This document shows, piece by piece, positions 9,217 through 19,049 of a DNA stretch of 64,000 bases. Location: NCBI GenBank assembly GCA_023231475.1, contig JALJEE010002282.1, positions 1 to 64,000 on the forward strand, written 5' to 3'. How positions within the stretch are numbered: the first letter of the stretch is position 1; each line of letters begins with the position of its first letter. A model generated the notes under the pieces. It was given only the letters and a program-made list of their open reading frames with translations, searched no databases and had not been told where the DNA came from. This DNA comes from Seison nebaliae (taxonomy: Eukaryota; Rotifera; Pararotatoria; Seisonacea; Seisonidae). Position numbers and translations under genes: made by a program.

Positions 9217-11098
9217 TATGGAAGAGTTTAACTATATTGAATTTCTCTAGTCTTTTATAGTCACACTCCTAAAGAAATTACCAATGATATTTTTACACAT
9301 CATTCACTTTAGAAATTCAGTTGATCACTTCGAAAAGTAATTGGATAACGTCTTAATGATACAAATTTTCTACGGCGCAATATCTGATAAGTTGCTAATT
9401 GTTTAACTTATGTCATCAATAGAAGCTCAATACGTTAGAAGGTATTCTAGAGCTATTAGGTAAAACAAAATAATTTAAATTTAAGCTTAACTCAGATTCA
9501 GAACAAAATAATTAAATAATGAACAATTTTAGTATAAATTAAGACAATTATGGAAATTTTTAAATATTTTTAGATTCATTATTTTTATATTTCAACCGAA
9601 ATTAAGTTAGCGCAATATCTTTCTATTTTTTTCCTATATTTTTCTATTGAATATATATAGGTATATTTCGGTTGATCGATTGGTTTAATTGGTCGGATCA
9701 CAATTCAGGTATCGTTCCATCAGATACAACTGGTGCATTTCCAAAAAAGGTTTCATGGGGTAAAATGACACGGGGTTTTGTTCTTTGCAGCCCCGTGTCA
9801 TTGTTATGAACACCTTTATGGTTTTATAACTTACCTGTGGAACATCTGTCTAATATCTAAACGCAAAATCGAAAAAAATGAAATGATAACAATTATCATG
9901 GATTTCATTCTGAATTTTCCCGGTATATACGTGAGAGTTACTTATTCTGATAGTAATTTGAAATACAGAACTGAAATTATCATACTGGACGATGTTATAA
10001 CAACATTGGTATTAATTTGGCAATTGAATAATCAAATTTAGGCTTAAATCAAAGGAAATCTGTTAAGTTGGAACTCACGGGGACAATGGTAATCTAACTA
10101 TCTAATTAGATGTTGAAGTCATATGATTTCTGCTGAATGTCAGTGATTGGAATATTAAATGGTCAACATATTACAATCCGCTAACAAAGATTAAGTGGTT
10201 GTAATTATGGTTTTAAATATTAAAAGTTAAAGCACAACACAAATAATACTTTTTAAAAGTTTTCACCTAAAGTTTTGTTGTTGTATTTTTCAATTGTTGC
10301 AATTTTAATCTTTCAATTTTATAAATTTATTCCTTTATTTAACTCTTTAATTGTATGATAAAATATTAATAATAATAATTAATTTAAAATATGTTCCTTC
10401 TTGTATGCCATACAATGTATGGACATTGAAATCAGATGAAAAATGTGAAAAGATCAGAACGATATACAGTTTTCTATACATCTAAAAATTTAGAAATCGA
10501 GAAATTTAATATAAATAAATTGACATAAATTTAATGAAATTGAACATGAACTTGTGGATTTAAAATATTCGCTTAAACGATTGAGAAAATTACCGAATCG
10601 AACTTCCACACTTCTCATATTTCGAACACAAACTTCTTACATAATCGATCAGTATTTTCACATACCTGTCGATACTAGGAGTTATCTAATAATGGTTAAT
10701 AAAGGATTTTAGAGATTTCATTTTTTCGTACGATCCCACAGATTCTATGCCAATCGATCGGGAATCACTCGCGGAATTACACCGATTGATGAACACTGGC
10801 GACGATCGAAATTTTTTTATATTATTTTCATCCCGACGATAATTTTTAATCAATAAATAATAATAATAATAAACTTAACTTATTAGTTCTTCAATATTAT
10901 ATATAAGTATAATTCTTTATTAGAATTAGTGGAAATATTTTTAGGAATTTATTGACACAAATCAAGACAAATAGTAACTTCAATAATAATACCTTGCAAT
11001 ACTTCCAAAACAGGATGAAAAGATGGATTGAATGAAATAAGTGATTATTTACGAAAATATAACGAGGGAAGAATAAATATTAAAAAAACATGTATCAT
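9217..11098. other. Long intergenic region, possible orphan exon
   Basis: Largely AT-rich with no gene I can defend. Between about 9640 and 10041 two overlapping plus frames are open: one through SGIVPSDTTGAFPKKVSWG, the other ending GIYVRVTYSDSNLKYRTE. They could be parts of a small unrecognised gene, but no ATG-anchored spliced model works. A perfect hairpin lies at 9764-9802. The rest, to the EMC7 3' end, holds only A/T-rich simple sequence. Confidence 0.4.
9764..9802. other. Perfect 12-bp GC-rich hairpin
   Basis: The left arm AATGACACGGGG (9764-9775) and right arm CCCCGTGTCATT (9791-9802) are exact reverse complements around a 15-nt loop, TTTTGTTCTTTGCAG. It stands out because the surroundings are strongly A/T-rich. 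It could be an RNA stem-loop, a protein-binding palindrome or a relic of a small inverted-repeat element. Confidence 0.85.
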
Positions 11099-11791
11099 TC
11101 ATTGATGTTTGACTCTTTTATTTTGTTTTCTATTATTTGTCGAACACGATCCACCGTTCGTCAATTGTGAATTTTTCTCTTCTTGAACTTTCGCATTTTT
11201 TTGTGTTTTCGTTCCAAATATATCAGTTAACCATTCGCTCATTTCTGGTAATTTTTGAGGGTTCTGATCCAAAGATGCGAAAAGTGATGGCGCTTCTAAT
11301 TCTTGTCCTTCCGTATTCACTAATTTCATCAATCCCAATACCAGTAAAGGTAACAAAGTGAATAAAATCATCGGTGACATTAAAATATCTTTCAAGCGAT
11401 AAGGAGTTCTCTCGTTGAAGTAGTGGATTGGCATTCGAACTTGTAAATTTAAATCATTCAAAATTTCAATTCGTCCTAATTTCAAAATATCTAATTGACG
11501 AACTCGAACTTTTCCATTCGAATTCACATCGATACGAACCATATCGATGAGATGTGTAGGAGAAACGACTTCGATGATATACGAACCACTAGATACTCCA
11601 GTTAATGAGAAATTACCAGAAGAAGAAGCAAACGTCTTCCCATTCATCCCTCCATTTAGGAGAATCTGAACTGATGACATTTCCAATTCCTCAAAAGATT
11701 TGATTGTTCCAGTCACAATAAATTCTTTTCCTTCCAACAAATTTCCAATCAAAAAACATAAGAATAAAACGAAATTTTTTAATAAATTCAT
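11099..11791 (-). CDS. EMC7: ER membrane protein complex subunit 7
   Basis: Intronless, 230 aa (human EMC7 242 aa). EMC7 is a subunit of the ER membrane complex that inserts tail-anchored and multipass proteins. The start MNLLKNFVLFLCFLIGNLLEG is a signal peptide. Residues about 25-110 form the lumenal beta-sandwich (FIVTGTIKSFEELEMSSVQI, SGNFSLTGVSSGSYIIEVVS). The transmembrane helix ILMSPMILFTLLPLLVLGLM near residue 140 is preceded by the family-typical polar segment and followed by a cytosolic tail with LPEMSEWLTDIFG, matching the human LPDVSEFMTRLF. It is head-to-head with PSMB3 across 383 bp. Confidence 0.95.
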   Translation of the reverse strand: MNLLKNFVLFLCFLIGNLLEGKEFIVTGTIKSFEELEMSSVQILLNGGMNGKTFASSSGNFSLTGVSSGSYIIEVVSPTHLIDMVRIDVNSNGKVRVRQLDILKLGRIEILNDLNLQVRMPIHYFNERTPYRLKDILMSPMILFTLLPLLVLGLMKLVNTEGQELEAPSLFASLDQNPQKLPEMSEWLTDIFGTKTQKNAKVQEEKNSQLTNGGSCSTNNRKQNKRVKHQ

Positions 11792-12174
11792 TTTATTTAT
11801 ATGGAAAGATTATTGAGGAATTCAATGAAATAAATATTGGGAAATGGAAATTAGAATAAATATTAAAATTAATTATTATTTAATTTGAAAGCTTATAATT
11901 TGAAAAATTTTGAATTCTTTTTTAAATTTCAAAATTATAGAACAGATCGAAATTATTACTTTTATATTAATAATTATTTTTTAGTCTAAATGAAGCTTAA
12001 AATTGTAAAATATTTTGAAATTATAATTTTTTCCACTTATTCTTTTTTTAATGAAAAATTGCTTTAAATAAATTCCATTTGAATATTCGTAAAATTCCTT
12101 TCTAAAAAAGTTGAATTGAATATCTTAATAATAAAACGTTTGTAGGAAATCGTGTTGTTGGGTAGTCTGGAAAT
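11792..12174. promoter_or_regulatory. Divergent EMC7/PSMB3 promoter region
   Basis: The only sequence between two head-to-head housekeeping start codons, so it must carry both promoters and 5' leaders. It is very A/T-rich with repeated AAATT/AATTT strings. No distinct TATA box or CpG cluster is visible. Confidence 0.5.
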
Positions 12175-12795
12175 ATGAGTATAATGGAATATAATGGCGG
12201 TTCAGTGGTCGCCATGGTGGGGAAGGATTGTGTTGGAATAGCGAGTGACAAGAGATTCGGAATTCGTTTCGAAACCGTTACGATGGATTTCGAAAAATGT
12301 TTCAAAATGGGACAACAAGTATTTTTGGGATTAAGTGGATTGGCGACTGATGTTCAAACGGTAAAACAGAAAGCCGATTTCCGTGTGAAATTATATGAAT
12401 TGAGAGAGAACCGTCAAATTCGACCGAAAACGTTGATGCATATGATGAGTTCACTTCTTTATCAACAACGTTTCGGTCCATTCTTTGTTGAACCGATAAT
12501 TGCTGGTTTGGATCAGAAAGACAATTTCCGTCCATATATTGCCAGTTGTGATTTAATCGGATGTCCTTTGGAAGCGGAAGATTTCGTCGTGACAGGAACA
12601 TGCGAGAAACAATTGTATGGAATGTGTGAGTCGTTATGGGAACCGAATATGGATGCCGATCATTTGAGAGAGACGATATCTCAAGCTTTATTAAATGCAC
12701 AAGATCGAGATGCATATACAGGATGGGGAGCAGTGGTCCATATCATTGAAAAGGATAAAGTGACTACGAGTCATTTGAGAAGTCGAATGGATTAA
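12175..12795 (+). CDS. PSMB3: Proteasome subunit beta type-3
   Basis: Intronless, 206 aa (human 205 aa). It is a 20S proteasome beta-ring subunit. Family landmarks run end to end: [20 protein letters not shown] at the start, [87 protein letters not shown], and [18 protein letters not shown]. As in all beta-3 subunits there is no propeptide with a catalytic Thr1, so the subunit is structural. The ATG one codon in from SIM could be the true start, a trivial difference. Confidence 0.97.
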   Translation: MSIMEYNGGSVVAMVGKDCVGIASDKRFGIRFETVTMDFEKCFKMGQQVFLGLSGLATDVQTVKQKADFRVKLYELRENRQIRPKTLMHMMSSLLYQQRFGPFFVEPIIAGLDQKDNFRPYIASCDLIGCPLEAEDFVVTGTCEKQLYGMCESLWEPNMDADHLRETISQALLNAQDRDAYTGWGAVVHIIEKDKVTTSHLRSRMD

Positions 12796-13198
12796 AATCA
12801 TTATTTTAATTATAATTATTTCATAATAATTATATATTAATACAAAACTATTAATGTTATTTTTATTTCTGCTATAAAATTTATGGTAAATTATTGAAAA
12901 TTTGAATTTTGTCAATTTATTTTATGATTAATTATCATAATTTTATTTATGATTTATGAAAGTTTTGATAAAAAATGAGAAGAAAAAAAGAATTAAAAAA
13001 TATTTTTTTATTTCTCTTCTATAATAGAAGAGGATGAAATGTTATCTGGAAATAATGATACTCGACCTGTCTAATGAAATGAAAATCTGTTCATTTAGAG
13101 GGAGTATCTTTGTCATCTCGACAGATGAACATGAGAAAACTAATAGAAAATGATGAGAGAAATATGATGAATGTCTAATGAATTTTTCTTAATTCCAT
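12796..13198. other. Convergent 3' spacer
   Basis: Shared 3' flank of PSMB3 (plus) and the Pro/Val-repeat protein (minus). A/T-rich, with no gene. Confidence 0.5.
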
Positions 13199-14845
13199 TT
13201 ATTTTCCTTTGACTTCAAAAGTCTTAAATCCGGGCACTGTGTATCGTCGAATAATCTCTTGCAAACTGAAATCACCAGCTGCTCCTCCACCTGATGATGA
13301 TGATGATGAAGCAGACCAACTACTACTACTACTGTAAGAAGCTTCGCCTCCTTCAGCCCCACCAAATTCAGCAGAAGTAGCACCAAATCCAGCGGATGCA
13401 CCTCCGAATCCAGAAGATGCAGCTCCAAATTCTGCGGAAGCACCGCCATAATCACCAGAAGCTTCACCGCCACTGAATGATTGGTAGGAGGAGGAACTGG
13501 ATTCGAATGAATTTGAACCACCGAAATCAGCTGCGCCACCTGAACTCGATTCGAATGATGATGCACCACCAAATTCGGCAGCACCACCTGAACTGTAACT
13601 GGAACTTCCACTCGCTTCGAATGAAGCTGCAGCGTTTTGTTGTGCACTCTTTATCTCTGCAAGAATATTAGCTGGTGCTTGTAATTTGACGTTGTTGATA
13701 TCTAATCCGAATTGTTGGAGAGCTGATTGAATAGCTGATACATCTTTCAATTGACCCGTATATTTTTGAACGTATGTTGTTGGATTAACTTTGATAACAC
13801 CAAGATTGTGAACTTCTTTCACTAATTGTGTTTTTGCTCCTCCCCATTGAATAATCATATTTTTCACAGCGGCATGTTGTTGAGCAGCTTTGGCTTTTTG
13901 ATAAATGACACGTCGTTTTTGTTGTTTGTATGGCAACCATCGTTCGACGATGAGTGAACGTGGTTTTGGTGGGAGAGGAGGTAATCGTTCGATAATGACA
14001 CGTCGTGGTGGTGGTGGAATGGCAGGTAATTGTTTAGTGATAACTTTTGGTCCAGGAGCTGGGGGAAGTTTTGGGGGATTTTCACGCACTACCAATGGTG
14101 GTGGAGTGGGAGCTCGTGGTGGTCGTTGACGAATGATAACTGGTGGGGCAGCTGGTGGCGCTGGTGGTCTTACTTCCTTAATAATAATTGGACCTGGTGG
14201 TGGTGGAGTTGGTGGTTGTAAATATCTCACTGCTACTTCTTGTTTATAAGTAACGGCCTCATTATTTTGTTTTCGAACGATTTGTGGATTTGGATCATAA
14301 TTAATTTTATATTCTAATTTAGTTGTTTGAATTGTTTGATTTCCGGTAGTACCAGAACTATATTCTGTTGATGATTGACCAAATTCTGCGTTAGTGGCTC
14401 CATATTCAGATGATGATGATCCGAATGCTGCTGATGTAGCATATTCACCAGATGCAGCACCAAATTCTGCTCCACCGCTAGCAAATCCAGCTGAACTGTA
14501 ATCACCTGAAGCAGCAGCAGCACCACCACCACCACTCGACCATTCGGCACTGGATGATGAAGATGATTCATAACTGGCTGATTCACCACCACCACCACTA
14601 CCACCAACATTGAAATCTGAAGCTTCTCCAAAAGCAGCTCCTTCACCACCACCACCACCACTACTCCAAGCGGCTGAACTCTCATAACTACCACCACCTG
14701 ATGCTTCTCCAGATGAGAAGGAGGAGGATGATGAAGTGGAAGAGTAGGAAGCGGAACCACCATAATGTTGGGCACCTCGTCCCTCGATTCCTCCTTGGCC
14801 ACCTAATGAAGATGCGGCTGCGAATTGTTTGATAACATTCGACAT
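13199..14845 (-). CDS. Gly/Ser-rich protein with central Pro/Val-Ile repeat domain (articulin/alveolin-like)
   Basis: Intronless, 548 aa, no signal peptide. Residues about 1-170 are a Gly/Ser/Ala low-complexity head (repeats such as SSEYGATNAEFG). Residues about 175-330 form a Pro-Val/Ile repeat domain with units like PPVIIRQRPPRAPTPP, PRRVIIERLPPLPPKP and SLIVERWLPYKQQKRRVIYQ. Residues about 330-410 are a conserved-looking globular or helical part (LVKEVHNLGVIKVNP, YVQKYTGQLKDVSAIQ). A second Gly/Ser/Ala tail ends in a charged cap (EIIRRYTVPGFKTFEVKGK). The alternating PP and hydrophobic-charged repeats resemble the VPV-type repeats of articulins and alveolins, which make submembrane cytoskeletal sheets in protists. 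Whether this is homology or convergence is unresolved. The gene has a TATA-type promoter. A glycine-rich cuticle or cornified protein is the alternative. Confidence 0.8.
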   Translation of the reverse strand: MSNVIKQFAAASSLGGQGGIEGRGAQHYGGSASYSSTSSSSSFSSGEASGGGSYESSAAWSSGGGGGEGAAFGEASDFNVGGSGGGGESASYESSSSSSAEWSSGGGGAAAASGDYSSAGFASGGAEFGAASGEYATSAAFGSSSSEYGATNAEFGQSSTEYSSGTTGNQTIQTTKLEYKINYDPNPQIVRKQNNEAVTYKQEVAVRYLQPPTPPPPGPIIIKEVRPPAPPAAPPVIIRQRPPRAPTPPPLVVRENPPKLPPAPGPKVITKQLPAIPPPPRRVIIERLPPLPPKPRSLIVERWLPYKQQKRRVIYQKAKAAQQHAAVKNMIIQWGGAKTQLVKEVHNLGVIKVNPTTYVQKYTGQLKDVSAIQSALQQFGLDINNVKLQAPANILAEIKSAQQNAAASFEASGSSSYSSGGAAEFGGASSFESSSGGAADFGGSNSFESSSSSYQSFSGGEASGDYGGASAEFGAASSGFGGASAGFGATSAEFGGAEGGEASYSSSSSWSASSSSSSGGGAAGDFSLQEIIRRYTVPGFKTFEVKGK

Positions 14846-14927
14846 TGTTCTTGTTTGTTGAATTATTGTTGAATTGAGAATGAATGAAATGAAATAAAAT
14901 GATGTGATGTTATGAAATATTTGCTCG

Positions 14928-14936
14928 ATTTATATA
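14928..14936 (-). promoter_or_regulatory. TATA-type element of the Pro/Val-repeat gene
   Basis: TATATAAAT on the minus strand, about 85 bp upstream of the ATG at 14845, a distance that leaves room for a short leader. It is one of the few clear TATA boxes seen beside a gene in this window and fits a highly expressed, tissue-specific structural gene. Confidence 0.55.
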
Positions 14937-15677
14937 GATGCTGTCGATCAATCTAACACACTTTCTTCCTTCTACTACTTAATATCAATCTTCATTCGAA
15001 GGAGATCTCTCTATCAACACAACTCTCGTTGATTACAATCGTCATTCACCTCACCAATCCATAATCAAACGAGAAGTTCATGCAATTCTCACAATTGCTC
15101 ATCTTTCAATCAATTTCATGAGTTATTTCATGTTCAGTTCATTAAGAATTTCATTCAATTTTCTTTCTTTCTTCCTCTCTCTCTCTATTTGTGTCGCCCT
15201 CCTCTTCATGAACTAATCAACCAAACAACATTTTATGACAAGTGAAGCAATTTCGCCAACTAGAATCTTTTGTTCATTTAATTGTCGTCAATCTGATCAT
15301 TGTCAATTTTCCTCACACACACATACACACATACGCACAGACAAACAAACACACTTTCGTCATAATCATATTCTGTCTTGATAAGTCGATAAATCTTTCC
15401 TCTCTCCATTCAAGTTCTTGTTGAGCTGTCGATCGTTATCTAAGAAATTATAAAACCATCATTCAATCTTCAATCTGACACCACGAACTTGCTCGTGCTC
15501 TTCAAAGTCGACATTTTACATCATTCATCTCTTCTCGTCTACCAATCTCTTATCCGAATTCTAATCAAATTAAATTGAACTCACAAATGTAATTTCAGTA
15601 CAAATCTCTAACAATTCAGTCGTCCACAAGGACAAATTTCATTTTATTTCAAAATTTTATTTAGATTTACAAACATT
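14937..15677. other. Upstream regulatory region and spacer
   Basis: About 740 bp between the TATA element and the RIOK3 3' end. It holds pyrimidine-rich tracts (CTCTCT near 15175-15190) and a short CA-rich run at 15314-15355. No gene is seen. Confidence 0.5.
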
Positions 15678-17606
15678 TCACTTCTTCTCATAGTCCACCG
15701 TTTTCACTTTCGACCGATAACTGATGTTCTCACAATTGTCTAATGTGTATGCCGTGATGTCCTCCACTAACATGTCACTCTTTCTCAATTTCATGAGATT
15801 ATCCAAAAACACTTTGTCCTTCCCATCAACTTCCAATTGAGTGATATCGTTGAATATCGATTCCACCGTATGATTAAATTTGAATTTTTTGAAGAAAGTC
15901 AACAAACTCTCACAATCTCGATATAATAACACGAGAGCATTCCGATGAGTTGACGGTACGGCTTGTGCCACATCGATGATCCAAATATCGTTTTTATACC
16001 ATAAAATGTTGTACTCATTAAAATCGCCATGAACAAGATTGGTTGGTGGAGCATACAACGCTTTCAACAAATCGATACATCGATTGAATATATTCAATAT
16101 TTGACTTTCATCCATTTGGAGAATTGCATGTCGTAGAGGCGGTGCCGGTTGTCCATTCTTACCGATGAATTCCATCAGAAGAACATGTTGTTTCCTCAAC
16201 AAAACTTTTGGACATTTGATTGAAGTGCCATCTGAATATTTCGCATTCTTATAAATTCTAATTAAATTATGAAATTCTTTTTTCGCCCATAATTGAATTT
16301 TCTTCTTCTGTGTCATATGTTTCACCTGATTACCAATACGATAATCACCAAATAAATAAATGTCTCGATTCTTGAAATTGTTTAATGTCGTTCTGAATAT
16401 TTTACAGGCACATTCTTCCGGTAAATGTTCGATCATTTCTTTCGATATCGTCATCTTTAATTCTTCTTTATCATCCTCATAAAAATCTTCATTTTTTATA
16501 ATTTCAATTTTAGAAGAATTATTTCCTACAATTTCCCTTTTTTTTTCAAAATCATCATCATTATCATCATCATTATCATCATCATTATCATTGTCATTTA
16601 ATTCTTTTTCAATTAATGGTAATTTTGAAAAATCATAATCATCACCGCGAAAAGCATGAAAAATGACGGATTCTTTTCCTGTCGCCACTTCACCAGTGAA
16701 AGTATTGGTTAATCCTGATTGTTCCATTCGATAAAGAATCATCAATGTTCGATTATCCAATACTTTTACAGCAGTGTTCTTATCTCTCTTATCCTTCAAT
16801 TTCTTCTTTCGACTTTCTTCTTTGATGGCGAAACTTTTCAATCGATTATAAACATCATTTGGAATTTCATATTCATCAAAATAATATTCTGGAACATCAA
16901 AATTATCCGTTTCTTCTTCTCCCGTTCCTGCATCGATTCTCTTACACCGTCGATGTTCTAAACTACCCAACGGAATATGAGTGGTACAACGATCCATTAA
17001 TTTTCGACTATTCTCTCTCGAATTGACGACGAGATCGTGTTTCGTTCTCAAATTCGATTTCGACAACAAAGTTCCTGGTGATGGTGACGGTTTCTTCATT
17101 TGACATTTCTTATTTTTCATTTCTGTTTTATTCGATTTCGCATCGAACATTTTTGGGACGATATTCTTCACATATCGTTCGTTGTCGAATGAATCCAATT
17201 CGTCATTCGTTGACGGATGACCAATAAAATGGTTTTGTAAAGAAACTTGAACTTTCGATGATTTATTCATATGATCTTCCTCCGCTCTCAATTGGAGATC
17301 ATGTTGACGATCGAATTCCATTTGTAACATTTGCGCAACGAGAAAATCATTTTCCGTTTCATCTAATTTTTTTCCATCATTCTCATCATCCAACACGTCA
17401 ATTGTGCTCATATTTGACATATTCTCTTCTTCATTCAACTTCTCTGCCAACTGTTCAGACATGATACTACTCATGTCGATATCAGTGACGAACTTTTCTT
17501 CTTTCTTCCACATTTCTTCTCTAACCTCAAATTTTTCCGTTTGACGGTGAAATCTTTCCAATTTATAGAGGTCACAGGAGAATGTGTTGGGGATGTTACA
17601 ACACAC
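15678..17606 (-). CDS. RIOK3: Serine/threonine-protein kinase RIO3
   Basis: Intronless, 642 aa (human 519 aa). RIO3 is an atypical kinase linked to pre-40S ribosome maturation and innate signalling. RIOK3-specific N-terminal motifs are present: MSEQLAEKLNEEE, LVAQMLQMEFDRQHDLQLR and SKVQVSLQNH. The kinase domain has the ATP loop TGEVATGKESVIFHA (about residue 307), the lysine in CKIFRTTLNNFKNRD, the catalytic loop LVHGDFNEYNILW (about residue 523) and the metal-binding IIDVAQAV (about 538). GKES with VIFHA rather than GKEANV separates it from RIO1. Oddities are an acidic Asn/Asp insertion (DNDNDDDNDDDNDDD, about residues 338-352) and a long linker inside the N-lobe. The first residues MCCNIPNTFSCDL resemble the human IPQNTISCSL. 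It is head-to-head with the ABHD13-like gene. Confidence 0.95.
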   Translation of the reverse strand: MCCNIPNTFSCDLYKLERFHRQTEKFEVREEMWKKEEKFVTDIDMSSIMSEQLAEKLNEEENMSNMSTIDVLDDENDGKKLDETENDFLVAQMLQMEFDRQHDLQLRAEEDHMNKSSKVQVSLQNHFIGHPSTNDELDSFDNERYVKNIVPKMFDAKSNKTEMKNKKCQMKKPSPSPGTLLSKSNLRTKHDLVVNSRENSRKLMDRCTTHIPLGSLEHRRCKRIDAGTGEEETDNFDVPEYYFDEYEIPNDVYNRLKSFAIKEESRKKKLKDKRDKNTAVKVLDNRTLMILYRMEQSGLTNTFTGEVATGKESVIFHAFRGDDYDFSKLPLIEKELNDNDNDDDNDDDNDDDFEKKREIVGNNSSKIEIIKNEDFYEDDKEELKMTISKEMIEHLPEECACKIFRTTLNNFKNRDIYLFGDYRIGNQVKHMTQKKKIQLWAKKEFHNLIRIYKNAKYSDGTSIKCPKVLLRKQHVLLMEFIGKNGQPAPPLRHAILQMDESQILNIFNRCIDLLKALYAPPTNLVHGDFNEYNILWYKNDIWIIDVAQAVPSTHRNALVLLYRDCESLLTFFKKFKFNHTVESIFNDITQLEVDGKDKVFLDNLMKLRKSDMLVEDITAYTLDNCENISYRSKVKTVDYEKK

Positions 17607-17843
17607 TTGCGCAATAATTCCGATCGATATCGATTGGAATTAATAAAGTAATAATTTCAATTTCATTTCCTCATTAAAACGATAGCTTAATATTTGATTA
17701 GAAAATTAATGTTCAACAATTTTTTCCCAATTTGAAATTTGAGAAGAAAAGAATGAAAAATTTTAAATTTGGGAAGAAAAGAATGAGAAATTTGATTTTT
17801 AGAAAATCGAATTTCTTTTTGACCAACTAATTAATTTCAAGTT
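17607..17843. promoter_or_regulatory. Divergent RIOK3/ABHD13-like promoter region
   Basis: 237 bp between two start codons on opposite strands. It includes a direct repeat of about 30 bp (GGGAAGAAAAGAATGAGAAA-type, near 17740 and 17770). No TATA box is evident. Confidence 0.45.
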
Positions 17844-19049
17844 ATGGGACAAATCTGTTCAGGTGCCAAAGCCGAAACAAATGTGCTCCAATTAGATCAT
17901 TCCCTCGTATATAATACGAGGAAGCATCGTGAAATTTATAATAAACGATGGTTAGATCAAGATTTAGAGTTGGACACAAAAGATAAATTATCTTCGAAAA
18001 AAGAACGACAACAAGACCCTTATAATTATATGACGACGAGTGGACGAGTTGAAGATCATTATAGTGTTGCTTGGGCTATATTTTTATCGAAAGTAGAAGA
18101 TAATATTCTTTATTCTAAATCTGCTAAACGTGTAAAATCTCACGGTTCTTGTGTACCTGAACGTTTCGATATTAACGATTATGAGGACATATATTTATTG
18201 ACATCCGATTTCATTGTGATTCATGCTTATTTTTTGAAAACTGCCCCCGAATATACAAAAAACACATTTACAGTTTTATATCTCCATGGCAATTCTGGTC
18301 ATATCGGTCATCGACTTCATTTAGCGAAGGCGTTAGTCGAAATTTGTAAATTTAACGTTTTCCTCTTAGAATATCGAGGATATGGAAAGAGTGATGGAAA
18401 TCCGACGGAAGCCGGTCTCTATTTAGATGCACAGGCTGGATTGGATCATTTGATCGCTCGAGAGGATGTAAATAATTCGAAAATTTTAGTTTTCGGCAGA
18501 TCATTAGGTGGAGCGGTAGCCATTCAATTAACGAGTTTCGCTGAGAATTCCAGGAAATATGTCGTCGCTGTCATCATCGAAAACACTTTCACATCATTTG
18601 TGAATATCGTGAAAAATGTTTTAAATCATTCGAGAATCGCATTTTTAGGAAAGATGATTGATGAGAAGAAAGTTAAGGCGAAATTTAAATCGATTGAAAA
18701 AGTTAAATTGATCCAGTGTGGAATGTTGTTTTTGAGTGGAAAGAAAGATTTCCTCACTCCAACCGAAATGATGGGTGAATTATATGATGCTTCCACTAAT
18801 TCATTCCATCGAGAAATGTATCGATTCGATTCGGGTGAACATGACAATCTTCCTTATACGGAATTCTATTATGAAATAATTTTGTTATTCGTTCTCAAAT
18901 GTTATTACATGAAATTTTATAAATTGAAAAAATTGAAAAGTTCCAGCGAACGAGAATTTATCAATACTCATTTCTCCGTCTATTCCATCACCGATCCCAC
19001 ACAATTACGACATGCTAAAGCAAAAGAATCAATTCTCACTCTCCATTAG
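17844..19049 (+). CDS. Alpha/beta hydrolase, ABHD13/Bem46-like
   Basis: Intronless, 401 aa. The core matches the ABHD13/Bem46 group: oxyanion loop YLHGNSGHIGHRL, YRGYGKSDGNPTEAGLYLD, nucleophile elbow FGRSLGGAVAI (Ser about 219), ENTFTSF, acid SGKKDFLTP (Asp about 300) and His in SGEHDNLP (about 332), so the catalytic triad is intact. In human ABHD13 the N-terminus is a transmembrane anchor. Here it is replaced by MGQICSGAKAE, with Gly2, Cys5 and Ser6, a good N-myristoylation/palmitoylation context, followed by about 100 polar residues. The membrane association is therefore probably by lipid rather than helix (inference). The substrate is unknown. CHID1 follows on the same strand. Confidence 0.85.
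   Translation: MGQICSGAKAETNVLQLDHSLVYNTRKHREIYNKRWLDQDLELDTKDKLSSKKERQQDPYNYMTTSGRVEDHYSVAWAIFLSKVEDNILYSKSAKRVKSHGSCVPERFDINDYEDIYLLTSDFIVIHAYFLKTAPEYTKNTFTVLYLHGNSGHIGHRLHLAKALVEICKFNVFLLEYRGYGKSDGNPTEAGLYLDAQAGLDHLIAREDVNNSKILVFGRSLGGAVAIQLTSFAENSRKYVVAVIIENTFTSFVNIVKNVLNHSRIAFLGKMIDEKKVKAKFKSIEKVKLIQCGMLFLSGKKDFLTPTEMMGELYDASTNSFHREMYRFDSGEHDNLPYTEFYYEIILLFVLKCYYMKFYKLKKLKSSSEREFINTHFSVYSITDPTQLRHAKAKESILTLH

Noticed and set aside
9778-10041. 87-aa plus-strand frame over the hairpin
   Set aside because: Begins at TTG inside the hairpin loop; no spliced ATG model found, so left as a possible orphan exon only.
13189-14802. Long alternative minus-strand frames (152 and 162 aa) rich in Val, Leu and His
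   Set aside because: Frame-shifted readings of the Gly/Ser repeats of the 548-aa protein.
17744-17800. Short direct repeat in the RIOK3/ABHD13-like promoter as a regulatory array
   Set aside because: Only two A/G-rich copies; simple-sequence drift explains it.
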